Source: Treponema sp. (lineage in GTDB: Bacteria; Spirochaetota; Spirochaetia; Treponematales; Treponemataceae). From it: a stretch of DNA of 64,000 nucleotides. This document shows, piece by piece, positions 8,801-17,393 of the stretch. The DNA lies in assembly GCA_014804005.1 (NCBI GenBank), contig JAAVAP010000013.1, forward strand, positions 324,302-388,301. The letters are read 5' to 3'. Position numbers and translations under genes: made by a program. Position 1 is the first letter of the stretch, and each line of letters begins with the position of its first letter. The notes beneath the pieces are model-generated. The model was not told the origin of the DNA. It saw only the letters and a program-made list of their open reading frames with translations, and made no database searches.

Positions 8801-9109
8801 GCCCTCACGAAGGAACTTGCCGAAACGCTCCGCAAGAACAAGACGATCGACTGGCAGAAAAAAGAATCGGCGCGCGCCAAAATGCGCATGCTCATAAAAA
8901 AGCTGCTCAAAAAGTACAAGTACCCGCCCGAAGGTCAGGAATACGCGCTCAAAACCGTCATCAGCCAGTGCGAGCTTTGGACGGACAACCTGACCGATTT
9001 TGATGCCGCCGCGCCCGCGCCGAATCGCGCAGAATATGCGATACACGAAGATTACGGCATGCTCAAAGTCGCGGACAGCGCGCCGGAATACAATTGGGCG
9101 AAATTCTAG
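5882..9109 (+). CDS. hsdR: Type I restriction enzyme R subunit
   Basis: A 1075-residue HsdR, the motor and nuclease subunit of type I restriction enzymes. The nuclease domain shows RPDILIF then ELK at about 133-150 (PD-(D/E)xK type). Helicase motifs follow: TQGSGKS near 288, DEAH near 386, GFTGTP near 434 and QAIARVNRVF near 670. The C-terminal 300 residues are helical and probably bind the methylase core. GGGAG precedes the ATG. Length and motifs look intact, but no hsdM or hsdS lies in the window, so activity depends on partners elsewhere. GC is clearly higher than in the caspase/TIR and Rlo genes, suggesting a different origin. Confidence 0.92.
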   Translation: MSVYSEASYENAIMELFATALGYERVYGPDIERDWHSPLYEPVLEDSIRRINPKASGAAIGEALQKVRRFENAGLAQKNALFMEYLQNGIEVSYPQNGEQKSEIVYLADYAAPENNSFIVANQWTFIENSNKRPDILIFLNGLPVCLFELKSPSREQTDASEAYAQIRNYMHEIPSMFIYNCICVMSDQLTSKAGTITSGEDRFMEWKTKDGNTESQSVADFTTFFEGMFQKERLLDIIKNFICFDNDGGKTGKKILAGYHQYFAVRKAVERTKLAVGGDGKIGVFWHTQGSGKSLSMVFYAHLLQSALESPTIVVITDRNDLDNQLYGQFARCKDFLRQSPVQAESRAHLKSLLEGRKANGIIFTTMQKFEEGDGALSERRNVIVMADEAHRGHYGLAERPKILRDEQGNRFDRLAIGTARIIRDSLPNASYIGFTGTPISREDRSTVEVFGDYIDIYDMTQAVQDGATRPVYYESRVIKLNLDDKVLARIDAEYSALAQNAAEEAIEKSKRELGTMEEILGNEKTINSLVEDILSHYENERQHLYTGKAMIVAYSRAIAMKIFDRILELRPSWAGCASQVAADGKQITVPGEDARVAVVMTESNKDPEAWRAIIGNRRQREELAKRFKDDKSPLKIAIVVDMWLTGFDVPSLATMYVYKPMESANLMQAIARVNRVFEDKEGGLVVDYIGIASALKQAMNDYTVRDRKNYGEMDIAKQAYPKFLEKLEVCRDLFFGYDYSHFYGGSDLQRGETISGAVGFIVAPIKEEKKQAFIKESLMLRQALSLCSSMVEQDMRLEAAFFEAVRVMVMRILYSSEDKKFSLKEINERINELLKQSIKSDGVINLFSDIGETISLFDAAFLENISKMKEKNLAVELLKKLINEQVKVYKRTNLVKSEEFSERIRQTLNRYLNGMLTNEEVIQELLKLAQEMLRANGQGEKLGLNDEELAFYDALTKPEAVKDFYSNEELIALTKELAETLRKNKTIDWQKKESARAKMRMLIKKLLKKYKYPPEGQEYALKTVISQCELWTDNLTDFDAAAPAPNRAEYAIHEDYGMLKVADSAPEYNWAKF

Positions 9110-9124
9110 TTTTATACGCTGACA

Positions 9125-10393
9125 TTATTCGGCGCGGCTTTTTGCTCGTGCCATTTTTCGCCGAGCCTTTTGAGGAAAGGCGGCATCCTCGCCACGCGCT
9201 TCTTGCCAAATCGTCGTGATTTTTCCGCCGCGCAATTCTTTCGGCTGAATCGAAATCCCAAGTTTTTTTTCAAGCGATGAAAGCGCGCGAAGTTCGTATG
9301 CATCGCCGAGCACGATGTTCACGCCGCGCTTTCCCGCGCGAGCCGTTCTTCCAGCCCTGTGCACGAAAAAGTCCCCGTCGCCCGGCAAGTCCGTCTGCAC
9401 AACGAATTCGATGTCAGGAATGTCAAGGCCGCGGCTTGAAAGGTCGCTCGTTACGAGAATCGGAGTCTTGCCGCTTTTGAAATGCGCCAACATTGTTTGC
9501 CGCTCCTGATTTTTCGTGCGTGCGTGAAGCAAGGCGCAGTTCACTCCCTTGTATTTGAGCTTTGACGCGATGTTCTCCACTTGGTCGGCGCGGCTCGTGA
9601 AAACCAAAATCTTCGGGCAAATGCGCTCGCCGCCATTTTTGGCATTCTTGCGCCCTTCCTTGAGCGCGAAAACGAGGCTTCGCAAAAAGTCAATTTTTTC
9701 GCGCCTCTCGCAGAAAAACGCCCAATGCTCGATCCTGTCGCGAAGGACGCTTTCTTTTATTTTCGTTGTTGAAAAATTTTCCGCGCTTTCGCCGCGAACA
9801 TTTTTCAAAATCGCAGAAAATTCTTTTTCGACTTTCGCGGAAATTGTCGCGCTGCATGCGATAAATTGCGCCGCGCTTGTGAAACTTTCCGCGAACGCCA
9901 CAGTCTCGTCCGAGATTTCCTTGGAAAAAAGCCTGTCCGCCTCGTCGAGCACGAGCGCGGACGCTTGTGAAACTTTGAGCTTTTTAAGACGAAGCAATTC
10001 CAAAAGCCGAGCCGGAGTGCCCACGACAATCGCGGGCTTTTCCTTGAGCGTCTCGATTTGCCGCTTTATAGGCGCGCCACCTATGAGCAACGCGCATTTC
10101 AAATCCGTGACCGAAGACGTCGCCTGCTTCAACTGCGATGCGAGTTCGAAAGTGGGCGCGACAATGACAATCTTCACTTCGGCAGAAGGATTTTCCTTGA
10201 TTCTCTGCAAAAGCGGAATCAAAAACGCGAACGTCTTTCCGCTTCCAGTCTCGGACTGGAAAACGGAATCTTCGCCGCGCAAGATTACAGGAATCACGCT
10301 TTCCTGAACAGAAGTCGGAATTTTTATTCCGATATTTTCAAGGCGGGAAATGAAACTTTCTTCCACGCCGAGTTCCGCAAAAGTTTTCGCCAT
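9125..10393 (-). CDS. DEAD-box RNA helicase
   Basis: A 422-residue ATP-dependent RNA helicase. Walker A SETGSGKT is near 46, VLDEADRLF near 149, SAT near 180, and HRAGRTARAG is motif VI. A basic tail (KARRKMARAKSRAE) may contact RNA. Such enzymes remodel rRNA or mRNA structure. The stop lies 15 bases from the convergent hsdR stop. The start at 10393 has no Shine-Dalgarno sequence but a -10 hexamer exactly 6 bases upstream. Which paralogue (RhlE, CsdA or other) cannot be settled from the sequence alone. Confidence 0.9.
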   Translation of the reverse strand: MAKTFAELGVEESFISRLENIGIKIPTSVQESVIPVILRGEDSVFQSETGSGKTFAFLIPLLQRIKENPSAEVKIVIVAPTFELASQLKQATSSVTDLKCALLIGGAPIKRQIETLKEKPAIVVGTPARLLELLRLKKLKVSQASALVLDEADRLFSKEISDETVAFAESFTSAAQFIACSATISAKVEKEFSAILKNVRGESAENFSTTKIKESVLRDRIEHWAFFCERREKIDFLRSLVFALKEGRKNAKNGGERICPKILVFTSRADQVENIASKLKYKGVNCALLHARTKNQERQTMLAHFKSGKTPILVTSDLSSRGLDIPDIEFVVQTDLPGDGDFFVHRAGRTARAGKRGVNIVLGDAYELRALSSLEKKLGISIQPKELRGGKITTIWQEARGEDAAFPQKARRKMARAKSRAE

Positions 10394-10399
10394 GTGAAC

Positions 10400-10446
10400 A
10401 TTCTACCAAAAATAAACTTGAAACGCAAGCGCGATTTTGCTATAAT
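10400..10446. promoter_or_regulatory. Overlapping divergent promoters, helicase and glycosyltransferase
   Basis: Rightward: TTGAAA (10418-10423), 17 bases, TATAAT (10441-10446), then 6 bases to the ATG at 10453. Leftward: TTGCGT (complement of 10423-10428), 17 bases, TAGAAT (complement of 10400-10405), then 6 bases to the ATG at 10393. The two -35 boxes touch at 10423, so the promoters compete. Both transcripts should begin at or next to the start codon. Confidence 0.7.
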
Positions 10447-10452
10447 TTAGGA

Positions 10453-11556
10453 ATGAAAATCGGAATAGACACATTCTGCTGCGACCACGGAAGGAGCGGC
10501 ACCGGAACATATCTTTACTACCTTGCATCCGCATTGGGAGAAAACGGCGGAAACGAGTACGTGCTTTTCGGCTCGGGAATCGACCGCTACACTTACAGCG
10601 CGGAAAGCGCGATGCCTTTTGTCGAAGTGAAAGTCCCGGACTCCATACAGGCGGAAATCCTATGGCACAGATTCCTTTCGAAGAGATTCTACAAGGCGCA
10701 GAAATTCGACGCGGTGCTATATCCTGCGGCATCGAGAATGCTTCCTTCCAAATTTTCAGTTCCCGGAGCGGCGGTAATAAACGACACGCTTTCGATGATG
10801 ATTGCGAAATCCGTAATTCCAAAAAAAGCCACGCTGAAAAATCTTTCGCGCGCGCAGAAAATAATCGTGCCCACGAAATTCCTTAGAAACGACTTGATTT
10901 CGCTCGGACTTGACGGCGAGAAAATCGCCGTGGTGCGGCACGGCATCGACCACAGCCGCTTCTACCAGCATCCCGCCGAAGAACGCGAAATCATCGACAT
11001 AAAGCCTTTCGCGATAAAGCCGCCGTACATACTCTATCCTTCGCGCATTTCGGGCGCGGGCAAAAAGCACATCGAGCTGATAAAGGCGTTCGACATTTTC
11101 AAGGAGCGCACGCAAGCCCCGCACAGGCTCGTACTTGCCGGGCAGGAAGACGACTTCGCCGAAGAAGTGCACAAGGCGGTGTTCGCGTCAAAACACGCAA
11201 GCGACATTTTCCTTACGGGATTCTTTCCGCGCGAAGGCTTGGTGCAGCTTTACGGCGGAGCGGATGCCTGCGTCTTTCCGTCGGTTCAGGAAGGGGCAGG
11301 ACTTCCGCTCATCGAGGCGATGGCTTCCGGCGTGCCCGTGGCATGCTCGAAGTCGGGCGCGCTTTCAGAAACATCGGGCGGAAACGCAATCCTTTTTGAC
11401 AGCGACTGCGCGGAAGAAATCGCGCTTGCAATCGAAAAAGTCTGCACGCAAGGCGAAGAGCGCGACCGCCTCATAAAAAACGCCCTCGCTTGGAGCGAAA
11501 GCTTCACATGGCAAAAATGCGCCCGCGAGACGGCGGAAATTCTGCAAAGCATTTAG
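10453..11556 (+). CDS. Glycosyltransferase, GT4 family
   Basis: A 367-residue GT-B glycosyltransferase. The N-terminal MKIGIDTF...SGTGTYLYYL is the acceptor domain start. The C-terminal domain has YPSRISGAGKKHIELI and the nucleotide-sugar motif EGAGLPLIEAMASG near 280 with the E-x7-E spacing. It transfers a sugar from a nucleotide donor to a surface glycan or lipid; the substrate is unknown. It stands alone, divergent from the helicase, and overlaps the convergent downstream gene by 4 bases. The start has no Shine-Dalgarno sequence and a -10 box 6 bases upstream. Confidence 0.87.
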   Translation: MKIGIDTFCCDHGRSGTGTYLYYLASALGENGGNEYVLFGSGIDRYTYSAESAMPFVEVKVPDSIQAEILWHRFLSKRFYKAQKFDAVLYPAASRMLPSKFSVPGAAVINDTLSMMIAKSVIPKKATLKNLSRAQKIIVPTKFLRNDLISLGLDGEKIAVVRHGIDHSRFYQHPAEEREIIDIKPFAIKPPYILYPSRISGAGKKHIELIKAFDIFKERTQAPHRLVLAGQEDDFAEEVHKAVFASKHASDIFLTGFFPREGLVQLYGGADACVFPSVQEGAGLPLIEAMASGVPVACSKSGALSETSGGNAILFDSDCAEEIALAIEKVCTQGEERDRLIKNALAWSESFTWQKCARETAEILQSI

Positions 11557-12260
11557 TTCCGCGAAAACTCCGCATCGCGCTTATAGATGACCGGCACATT
11601 ATACAACTCGTCTTCATACAGCAGGCTTTTCACAAAAAAGCACAGACAAAGCCCATCTTTGTCGGGACAGGGCAATTTCTTTTCTTCGCGGACATACTTT
11701 TCTTTCTTGACAAAAACGCCGTCGCTTGAATCAATCCACACGAATTGATAAAGCTCGAAATCAAAATAGCAGAGCGAGCAGGGCGCGGCTTTTACGGCGG
11801 AATTGATTCTAAAGCATTCCTCGTCTTCGGCGACTGAAGGCTTTGCAAAAACGACAATTTCATGCGGCGACTTTTCCAATTCGCCACTTTCCTTGTTTTC
11901 ATGCCAGCGACTTTCGTTCGCAACAAAAACGCAGAGATCTTCAGGATTTTTCGCGTCATCAAGTGTGAAATACATTTTTCGAGGAAGGCGAATCCGTTTT
12001 GTCTTTCCGATGGTGACAGTCCTTTTCGCAGTTTCCACCCGTGATGCCGAAACCGGCGTCCAAAAATTCAGCTCGATTTCTTTGCCGTTGCATTCGTCAT
12101 CCAAAACATTCCATACGATGTCATGGGAACTCGATCCAAATTCGTCTATCACGCCGAAAAACGCGAAAACGAAATACTCGGGGAAAAGGTAAAAGAGAAG
12201 GACGAGCAAACCGAAAAACACACAAGAAACCGCGCGAAGAACGCGCTTTGCTTTTTTCAT
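11553..12260 (-). CDS. Hypothetical membrane-anchored protein
   Basis: A 235-residue protein not recognised. A basic N-terminus (MKKAKRVLRAV) is followed by a hydrophobic stretch at about 11-36 that should anchor it in or export it across the inner membrane. The rest is acidic and beta-rich with scattered cysteines (CSLCYFDFEL near 163). It lies just downstream of the clpX terminator, so it probably has its own promoter, although none is obvious. Its 3' end overlaps the glycosyltransferase stop by 4 bases. Confidence 0.65.
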   Translation of the reverse strand: MKKAKRVLRAVSCVFFGLLVLLFYLFPEYFVFAFFGVIDEFGSSSHDIVWNVLDDECNGKEIELNFWTPVSASRVETAKRTVTIGKTKRIRLPRKMYFTLDDAKNPEDLCVFVANESRWHENKESGELEKSPHEIVVFAKPSVAEDEECFRINSAVKAAPCSLCYFDFELYQFVWIDSSDGVFVKKEKYVREEKKLPCPDKDGLCLCFFVKSLLYEDELYNVPVIYKRDAEFSRN

Positions 12261-12266
12261 AGGTCA

Positions 12267-12294
12267 TTAAAAAACAAGGAGGCGCGAAGCCTCC
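12267..12294 (-). terminator. Terminator after clpX
   Basis: On the minus strand GGAGGC and GCCTCC form a 6-bp stem with a 5-base loop (12278-12294), followed by a T-rich run. It lies 14 bases past the clpX stop and ends the tig-clpP-clpX transcript. Confidence 0.8.
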
Positions 12295-12307
12295 CCGTTC
12301 AAAAATC

Positions 12308-13564
12308 TTATGCCGATTGAAGCAGGGCTTCTGCCTCGGGCTTGCGCTTCATTTCCACCACGTCCTTCGTGATTTCAAGCCGCTTTTTGCCCGGCACGCT
12401 CGGAAGCTCGTACATTGAATCCAAAAGCAGCTTTTCCACGATCGCGCGAAGTCCGCGCGCGCCGGTTTTCTGCTTTATGGCGGTGTCGGCGATCGCGCCA
12501 ATCGCGTCGTCAGTGAACTGCAAGTCAACGTTGTCCATCGCGAACGAAGCCTTGAACTGCTTCGTGATGGCGTTCTTGGGCTGCGTGAGGATTTCGACCA
12601 AATCGTCTCGCGTCAAATCCTTGAGTGCGACGGTAATCGGCATTCGTCCGATGAGTTCGGGAATAAGACCGAATTTCACAAGGTCGTCCGGAGTCACTTG
12701 GTTCAAAAGCTGCATTCTTTCCTCGTCCGTCATCGTGGCGACATTCGAGCCGAATCCGAGCGAATGTTCCGCCGTGCGCTGCTCGATGATTTTTTCAAGC
12801 CCTACGAACGCGCCGCCCAAAATGAAAAGGATGTTCGTCGTATCAATGTCGATGAGTTCCTGGTTTGGATGCTTTCGTCCGCCCTGCGGAGGAACGGAAG
12901 CTTTCGTGCCCTCGATGATTTTCAAAAGAGCCTGCTGCACACCTTCGCCCGAAACGTCGCGGGTAATCGAAGTGTTCTCGCTCTTTCGCGCAATCTTGTC
13001 TATTTCGTCGATGAAGATGATTCCGCGCTCGGCTTGCGCTATGTTTCCGTCCGCAGCGTTGATGAGCTTGAGAAGCACGTTTTCAACGTCCTCGCCGACA
13101 TAGCCCGCCTCGGTGAGCGTGGTCGCGTCCGCAATCGCGAACGGCACTTTGAGCTTCTGCGCGAGCGTTCTCGCCAAAAGCGTCTTTCCGCTTCCGGTCG
13201 GCCCGATGAGGAGAATGTTCGATTTTTCTATCTTGACTTCATTGTCCGCCTGTTCCGCCTTGCCCAAAACCGCAAGACGCTTGTAATGGTTGTAGACCGC
13301 GACGCTGAGGGCTTTTTTCGCATCGTCCTGGCTCACGACATACTGGTCGAGATAAGACTTGAATTCCTTTGGACTCGGCACTTGGCTCAATTCAAGCTGC
13401 TCGACTCCGGCTTCCAAATCCTCGAGCGTCCGCTGCGCCAAAAAAGCGCAGTCCTTGCAGATGAAAATATTGTCGATTTTCGACATCACGAGCTTTCGCT
13501 CTTCGTCGCCCGGTTTTCCGCAAAACGCGCAGAAATTGGCGTTTATGTTCTTGAACAAACTCAT
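12308..13564 (-). CDS. clpX: ATP-dependent Clp protease ATP-binding subunit ClpX
   Basis: A 418-residue AAA+ unfoldase that feeds proteins to ClpP. The N-terminal zinc-binding domain has C12, C15, C36 and C39. Walker A GPTGSGKT is at 121-128, the pore loop GYVG follows, Walker B is [10 protein letters not shown], and the RKH loop reads GGRKHP. SLGF stands in place of the ClpP-binding IGF loop. Full family length. It follows clpP by 42 bases with GGAAA as ribosome-binding site. Order tig-clpP-clpX is the common bacterial arrangement. Confidence 0.97.
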   Translation of the reverse strand: MSLFKNINANFCAFCGKPGDEERKLVMSKIDNIFICKDCAFLAQRTLEDLEAGVEQLELSQVPSPKEFKSYLDQYVVSQDDAKKALSVAVYNHYKRLAVLGKAEQADNEVKIEKSNILLIGPTGSGKTLLARTLAQKLKVPFAIADATTLTEAGYVGEDVENVLLKLINAADGNIAQAERGIIFIDEIDKIARKSENTSITRDVSGEGVQQALLKIIEGTKASVPPQGGRKHPNQELIDIDTTNILFILGGAFVGLEKIIEQRTAEHSLGFGSNVATMTDEERMQLLNQVTPDDLVKFGLIPELIGRMPITVALKDLTRDDLVEILTQPKNAITKQFKASFAMDNVDLQFTDDAIGAIADTAIKQKTGARGLRAIVEKLLLDSMYELPSVPGKKRLEITKDVVEMKRKPEAEALLQSA

Positions 13565-13606
13565 GATTCGCTTTCCTCAATTCATCAATAGAATTTTCAA
13601 AAGAAT

Positions 13607-14212
13607 TTATTTTGCCTTGCGGCTTTCCATAACCGTGTCAACAATGCCGTATGTTTTCGCGTCGTCCGCGGTCATATAGAAATCGCGCTCGATGTCCTTC
13701 GCAATCGTCTCTTCGCTCTGCCCGGTGTGGGAAGCGAGATATTTTACCGAAAGTTCCTTGAGACGGATGATTTCCTTGGCCTGAATCGCGATGTCGCTTT
13801 CCTGACCGCCAACGCCGCCGCGCGGCTGATGAATCATCACGCGGGAAGAAGGGAGCGCGAAACGCTTTCCTTTCGAGCCGCCCGCAAGAAGAATCGCCGC
13901 CATGCTCGCCGCCTGCCCAAGACAGATCGTCTGAATTGGGCATTTGACATATTGCATCGTGTCGTAAATCGCAAGCCCCGCCGTAACCGAGCCGCCCGGA
14001 GAATTGATGTATATGCTGATGTCCTTGTCCGGATTCTCGGACTCAAGGAAAAGAATCTGCGCCACGACCAAATCCGCCGTAGCGTCGTTGATTTCGCCGT
14101 CAACGAAAATAATCCTGTCCTTGAGAAGGCGCGAGAAAATGTCATAGGAACGCTCGCCGTTTCCAGTGCGCTCGATGACATAGGGAACCAATGTGTTCAT
14201 TTTTTCGTTCAT
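13607..14212 (-). CDS. clpP: ATP-dependent Clp protease proteolytic subunit
   Basis: A serine protease that forms a tetradecameric barrel with ClpX. With the start at 14212 ([14 protein letters not shown]) it has 201 residues and the catalytic triad S103 (GQAASMA), H128 (MIHQP) and D177 (ERDFYM). In-frame ATGs at 14224 and 14200 are also possible and no strong Shine-Dalgarno sequence decides between them. The first, at 14224, adds only MKKS. It lies between tig and clpX and is probably co-transcribed. Confidence 0.95.
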   Translation of the reverse strand: MNEKMNTLVPYVIERTGNGERSYDIFSRLLKDRIIFVDGEINDATADLVVAQILFLESENPDKDISIYINSPGGSVTAGLAIYDTMQYVKCPIQTICLGQAASMAAILLAGGSKGKRFALPSSRVMIHQPRGGVGGQESDIAIQAKEIIRLKELSVKYLASHTGQSEETIAKDIERDFYMTADDAKTYGIVDTVMESRKAK

Positions 14213-14284
14213 ACTTTTCTTCATATTTTCAAATATAGCGATTTTTGCCCCAAGCGGCAACAAAAAATCGCGGCGTTTTCGTGC

Positions 14285-15646
14285 CTAGTTCTGTCTGAAC
14301 AAATCCGCGAACGCGATTTTATCGCCCTTGGAAACTTTCACTTCCTTGTAGAGTTCGGCGTAGAGTTTCTGCTCCTTCGCGTCGTCGATCAAGTATTCCT
14401 TCGAACGCGCGTCCTCGTAGTGCTTTTTCACTTCTTCCACGGTGGAATTGCTCTGCGCGGCGATTTCCTTGTATTTTTCCTCAATTTCTTCGGGAGTGAC
14501 GCTGATGTTGCGAGCGCGGATGAGGCTATCCACGATGATTCGGCTCTTGAGCATTTTTTCGCTGTCGCCTGTCCACTGCGCGAGCATCTGCTCCTTCGTC
14601 TGTCCCGAAGCAACAATCATTTTTTCCAATTGTTCGGGCGTGGTGCGGAATTGATTCGCCATCATTTCCCAGCGGCCGTTCAACTCGGTTTCAAGCATGC
14701 TCGCAGGAATCTCGAACGGATTCTTTTCGATGAGCTGCTCGAGCAGGCTGTTGCTTTTGAGTTCGTTCACGCGACGGGCTGCCGCGCTTTCCATGTTGAT
14801 TTTGAGGTCGTTCTTGAGGTCGTCGAGCGTCTTGAATTTTTCGCTTACGTCCTGCGCCAAGTCGTCGTCCAAAGCAGGCAGGCGGCGAATCTTCATCGCC
14901 TTGACAGTGACGCGGATTTTCTTTGTCTTTCCTGCCAAATCCTTGTCGGCATCGTCCGCAGCGTAAGTCTTCGTGATTTCCTTCGATTCATCCTTTTTCA
15001 TTCCGACGATTTCATCGTCAATCTTGTAGATGTTCTCGCCAGTGCCCACAGTGAAAACTAAGCCTTCGCGCTTCGAGCCTTCAACGATGTTTCCCGCGTC
15101 GTCAAGCTCGCAATAATCTATAGTAACGATGTCGTCTTTTTTTACGGTCTCGCCGTCAGCCTTGTCCTCGATGGTCGCGTTGCGCTCCTGAATCGCCTTG
15201 AGTTCCTCTGCCAACTCCTTTTCGCCGATTTCCACCTGCGCTTCCTTGACTTCGATTCCCTTGAAATTCTCGACTTTCACTTTCGGGAAAATGTCGTATG
15301 AAACCGTGTAGACCAAATCCTTTTCCAAGTCGAGCGCGGGCATTTCCTCGAGCTTCGGCTGGCAGTAAGGAAGCGGGCGATTTTCCTTTTCGGTCTCGTC
15401 CTTGAAAACTTCGTTCAAAGTATCGTCGATGATTTCGCCCAAAACGTCCGCCTTGAGCGCGTCGCCATATTTTTTCTCGAGCACGTTCAGAGGAACGTGT
15501 CCTTTCCTGAATCCAGGAACCTGAATCTGCTTGGAAAGTTTCGCGACGTTTTCCTTGTATGATTTTGCCACATCATCCTTGGCGACGGTCACCGTAAGCT
15601 TTACGGCGGATTTTTCGAGCGGCGTGAATTGCTTTGTCAACTGCAC
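14285..15646 (-). CDS. tig: Trigger factor
   Basis: A ribosome-bound chaperone and peptidyl-prolyl isomerase of 453 residues. The ribosome-binding loop signature GFRKGHVP is clear in the N-terminal domain, the FKBP-like domain follows (KKDDIVTIDY...), and the C-terminal half is the helical chaperone region. I place the start at a GTG at 15646 because AGGAG lies 8 bases upstream and the protein then begins VQLTKQF. The ATG at 15691 would add 15 residues with no ribosome-binding site. The tRNA cluster lies upstream on the same strand. Confidence 0.95.
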   Translation of the reverse strand: MQLTKQFTPLEKSAVKLTVTVAKDDVAKSYKENVAKLSKQIQVPGFRKGHVPLNVLEKKYGDALKADVLGEIIDDTLNEVFKDETEKENRPLPYCQPKLEEMPALDLEKDLVYTVSYDIFPKVKVENFKGIEVKEAQVEIGEKELAEELKAIQERNATIEDKADGETVKKDDIVTIDYCELDDAGNIVEGSKREGLVFTVGTGENIYKIDDEIVGMKKDESKEITKTYAADDADKDLAGKTKKIRVTVKAMKIRRLPALDDDLAQDVSEKFKTLDDLKNDLKINMESAAARRVNELKSNSLLEQLIEKNPFEIPASMLETELNGRWEMMANQFRTTPEQLEKMIVASGQTKEQMLAQWTGDSEKMLKSRIIVDSLIRARNISVTPEEIEEKYKEIAAQSNSTVEEVKKHYEDARSKEYLIDDAKEQKLYAELYKEVKVSKGDKIAFADLFRQN

Positions 15647-15728
15647 TTTGATTTCTCCTGATGTCCGCTTTCGCGGCGATTTTGTATTCATTGAAAAAAA
15701 AGCGGTTCTGTCGAACCGCCTTTCGGAG

Positions 15729-15800
15729 AGCGGAAAACGGGAGTCGGACCCGCGACATCCACCTTGGCAAGGTGGCGCTCTACCACTGAGCTATTTCCGC
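15729..15800 (-). tRNA. tRNA-Gly (GCC)
   Basis: A cloverleaf with 7-bp acceptor GCGGAAA/TTTCCGC, TTGCCAA anticodon loop (GCC) and GGGTCCGACTCCC T-arm. The discriminator is U, as usual for glycine. No CCA is encoded. It is the second of two near-identical copies in a Leu-Gly-Gly cluster. Confidence 0.95.
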
Positions 15801-15894
15801 AAAAAAAATTACAATTGGTAATTTTTTTACAACGAGTTTTTACTTGCTCGCAGCAACAAAAAATGTCGCACCACTACCAAAAGCAATTTCAAAA

Positions 15895-15966
15895 AGCGGA
15901 AAACGGGAGTCGGACCCGCGACATCCACCTTGGCAAGGTGGCGCTCTACCACTGAGCTATTTCCGC
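15895..15966 (-). tRNA. tRNA-Gly (GCC), second copy
   Basis: The same 72 bases as the copy at 15729-15800, with anticodon GCC. The copies are separated by 94 bases of unrelated sequence, indicating a local duplication of the tRNA only. Confidence 0.95.
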
Positions 15967-15988
15967 AGAAAAATTTACAAGCCGAAAT

Positions 15989-16068
15989 TGCGAGAGGAGG
16001 GACTTGAACCCTCACGCCTAGGGCACTAGATCCTAAGTCTAGCGTGTCTGCCATTTCACCACTCTCGC
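15989..16068 (-). tRNA. tRNA-Leu (TAG)
   Basis: Acceptor GCGAGAG pairs with its 3' arm, the anticodon arm CTAGA-CTTAGGA-TCTAG carries TAG, and a short variable arm and GGGTTCAAGTCCC T-arm follow. Discriminator A. It is first in the tRNA cluster. Confidence 0.95.
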
Positions 16069-16109
16069 GTTGGATATGCAGAACCCGCCGAAAAGGCTTG
16101 TGATTTTGT

Positions 16110-16138
16110 ATTCTATAATAATTTGAAAATTTAGTCAA
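16110..16138 (-). promoter_or_regulatory. Promoter of the tRNA-Leu/Gly/Gly cluster
   Basis: On the minus strand TTGACT (16133-16138), a 17-base spacer and TAGAAT (16110-16115) lie 42 bases upstream of tRNA-Leu. Confidence 0.7.
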
Positions 16139-16314
16139 GCACTTGAAATGAAAAACTCGATTTTTTTGCGAAATTCGCAGGCCGCAGAAATCGCGCGTTA
16201 TTCTTCCACACGATTTCCCTCATGCTGATTTATTGACTTTTCGGCGAAATTGATGCAAAATTATTGCGGAAGCATTTTGCAATGAAAAATTAGATTCGGA
16301 GGAAAAAAGAAAAA

Positions 16315-17328
16315 ATGAAAAAAAACTTTTTTATTATTTTCGTCGCGACGCAGATTTTCGCAAACCTTGCATTCGGCGAGAATTTCACATGGAAACGCGA
16401 GGCGGCGACGCTTCACGGACTTTCCCCGGAAATCGGCGAGAGGCTTCACGAAATTCTCGACAAAACCGAAGACATTCACGCATGGGCGTTCGCGAAAGAC
16501 GGCGTGATTATCGAAGATTTTTATCGTCCGCCGTACAATTCCGAAACGAACTTCGCGATTCACTCGTGTTCGAAAAGCATCACGGGAACTCTCGTCGCAA
16601 TCGCGATCGCGCAGGGAAAAATCAAAGGGCTTGACCAGCTTGCGCAGGACTTTTTTCCCGACGCGACCGCCGCGCAAAAAGAGACGCTCAAAAACATAAC
16701 GATTCGGCATTTGCTTACGAACACTTCGGGAATCGCCGTGAGCGACGCTCCGAACTGGACTGAATGGCGAAGCAGCGCGAATTGGGTGGAATGGATTTTG
16801 AACCGACCCGCGCCGCATTATCCCGGGCAAGTTTTTTCATACGCCACGCAGAACACGCATTTGCTTTCGTACATTTTGCAGAAAGCCACGGGCGAAAAGC
16901 TTTTCGACTACGCGAAAAAAAATCTCTTCGACAAAGTCGGAATGAAAAGCGCGAGCCTTTCAAGCGACGCGCAAGGAATCGGCGACGGCGGAAACGGCTA
17001 CACGCTCACTATCGAGGACATGCTTCGATTCGGGCAGCTTTACTTGAACGGCGGAAAATGGCAGGGCGAGCAAGTCGTTCCAGAATATTGGACGCGCGAG
17101 GCCGGAATCGCGCACGTAAAGCGGAACGCGGGCACTGCGAACTACGGCTGGCAATTTTGGGTGCGCGAATTCAACGGGGCGGACACGTTCTTCGCATGGG
17201 GCTGGGCAGGACAATTCATTTTCATAATTCCTTCGAAAAAAATCGTGATGGCGTTCGCGAGCAACCACACGGGAAGCATCGCCGTTTATTTCAACGCCGT
17301 CCGCGCGGCAATAGACGCGTGCAAATGA
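16315..17328 (+). CDS. Secreted serine hydrolase, beta-lactamase/class C PBP fold
   Basis: A 337-residue protein with a signal peptide (MKKNFFIIFVATQIFANLAFG). The nucleophile motif SCSK lies near residue 83 (S-x-x-K) and a YAT motif near 180 is the likely Y-x-N/T equivalent. The family covers esterases, DD-peptidases and beta-lactamase-like enzymes, so a periplasmic hydrolase of unknown substrate is the safest call. GGAGG precedes the ATG. Flanked by tRNA genes and a convergent Pur-domain gene; not part of an operon. Confidence 0.85.
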   Translation: MKKNFFIIFVATQIFANLAFGENFTWKREAATLHGLSPEIGERLHEILDKTEDIHAWAFAKDGVIIEDFYRPPYNSETNFAIHSCSKSITGTLVAIAIAQGKIKGLDQLAQDFFPDATAAQKETLKNITIRHLLTNTSGIAVSDAPNWTEWRSSANWVEWILNRPAPHYPGQVFSYATQNTHLLSYILQKATGEKLFDYAKKNLFDKVGMKSASLSSDAQGIGDGGNGYTLTIEDMLRFGQLYLNGGKWQGEQVVPEYWTREAGIAHVKRNAGTANYGWQFWVREFNGADTFFAWGWAGQFIFIIPSKKIVMAFASNHTGSIAVYFNAVRAAIDACK

Positions 17329-17393
17329 ACGCGGATTTTTTGCCGCATGCGAATGGTTGCAAAAAATCGCGCTGGATTTCTGCAATCATTCAA

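Noticed and set aside
13727..15061. 444-residue frame antisense to clpP and tig
   Set aside because: Spans two well-identified genes and their gap on the other strand; composition typical of an antisense shadow.
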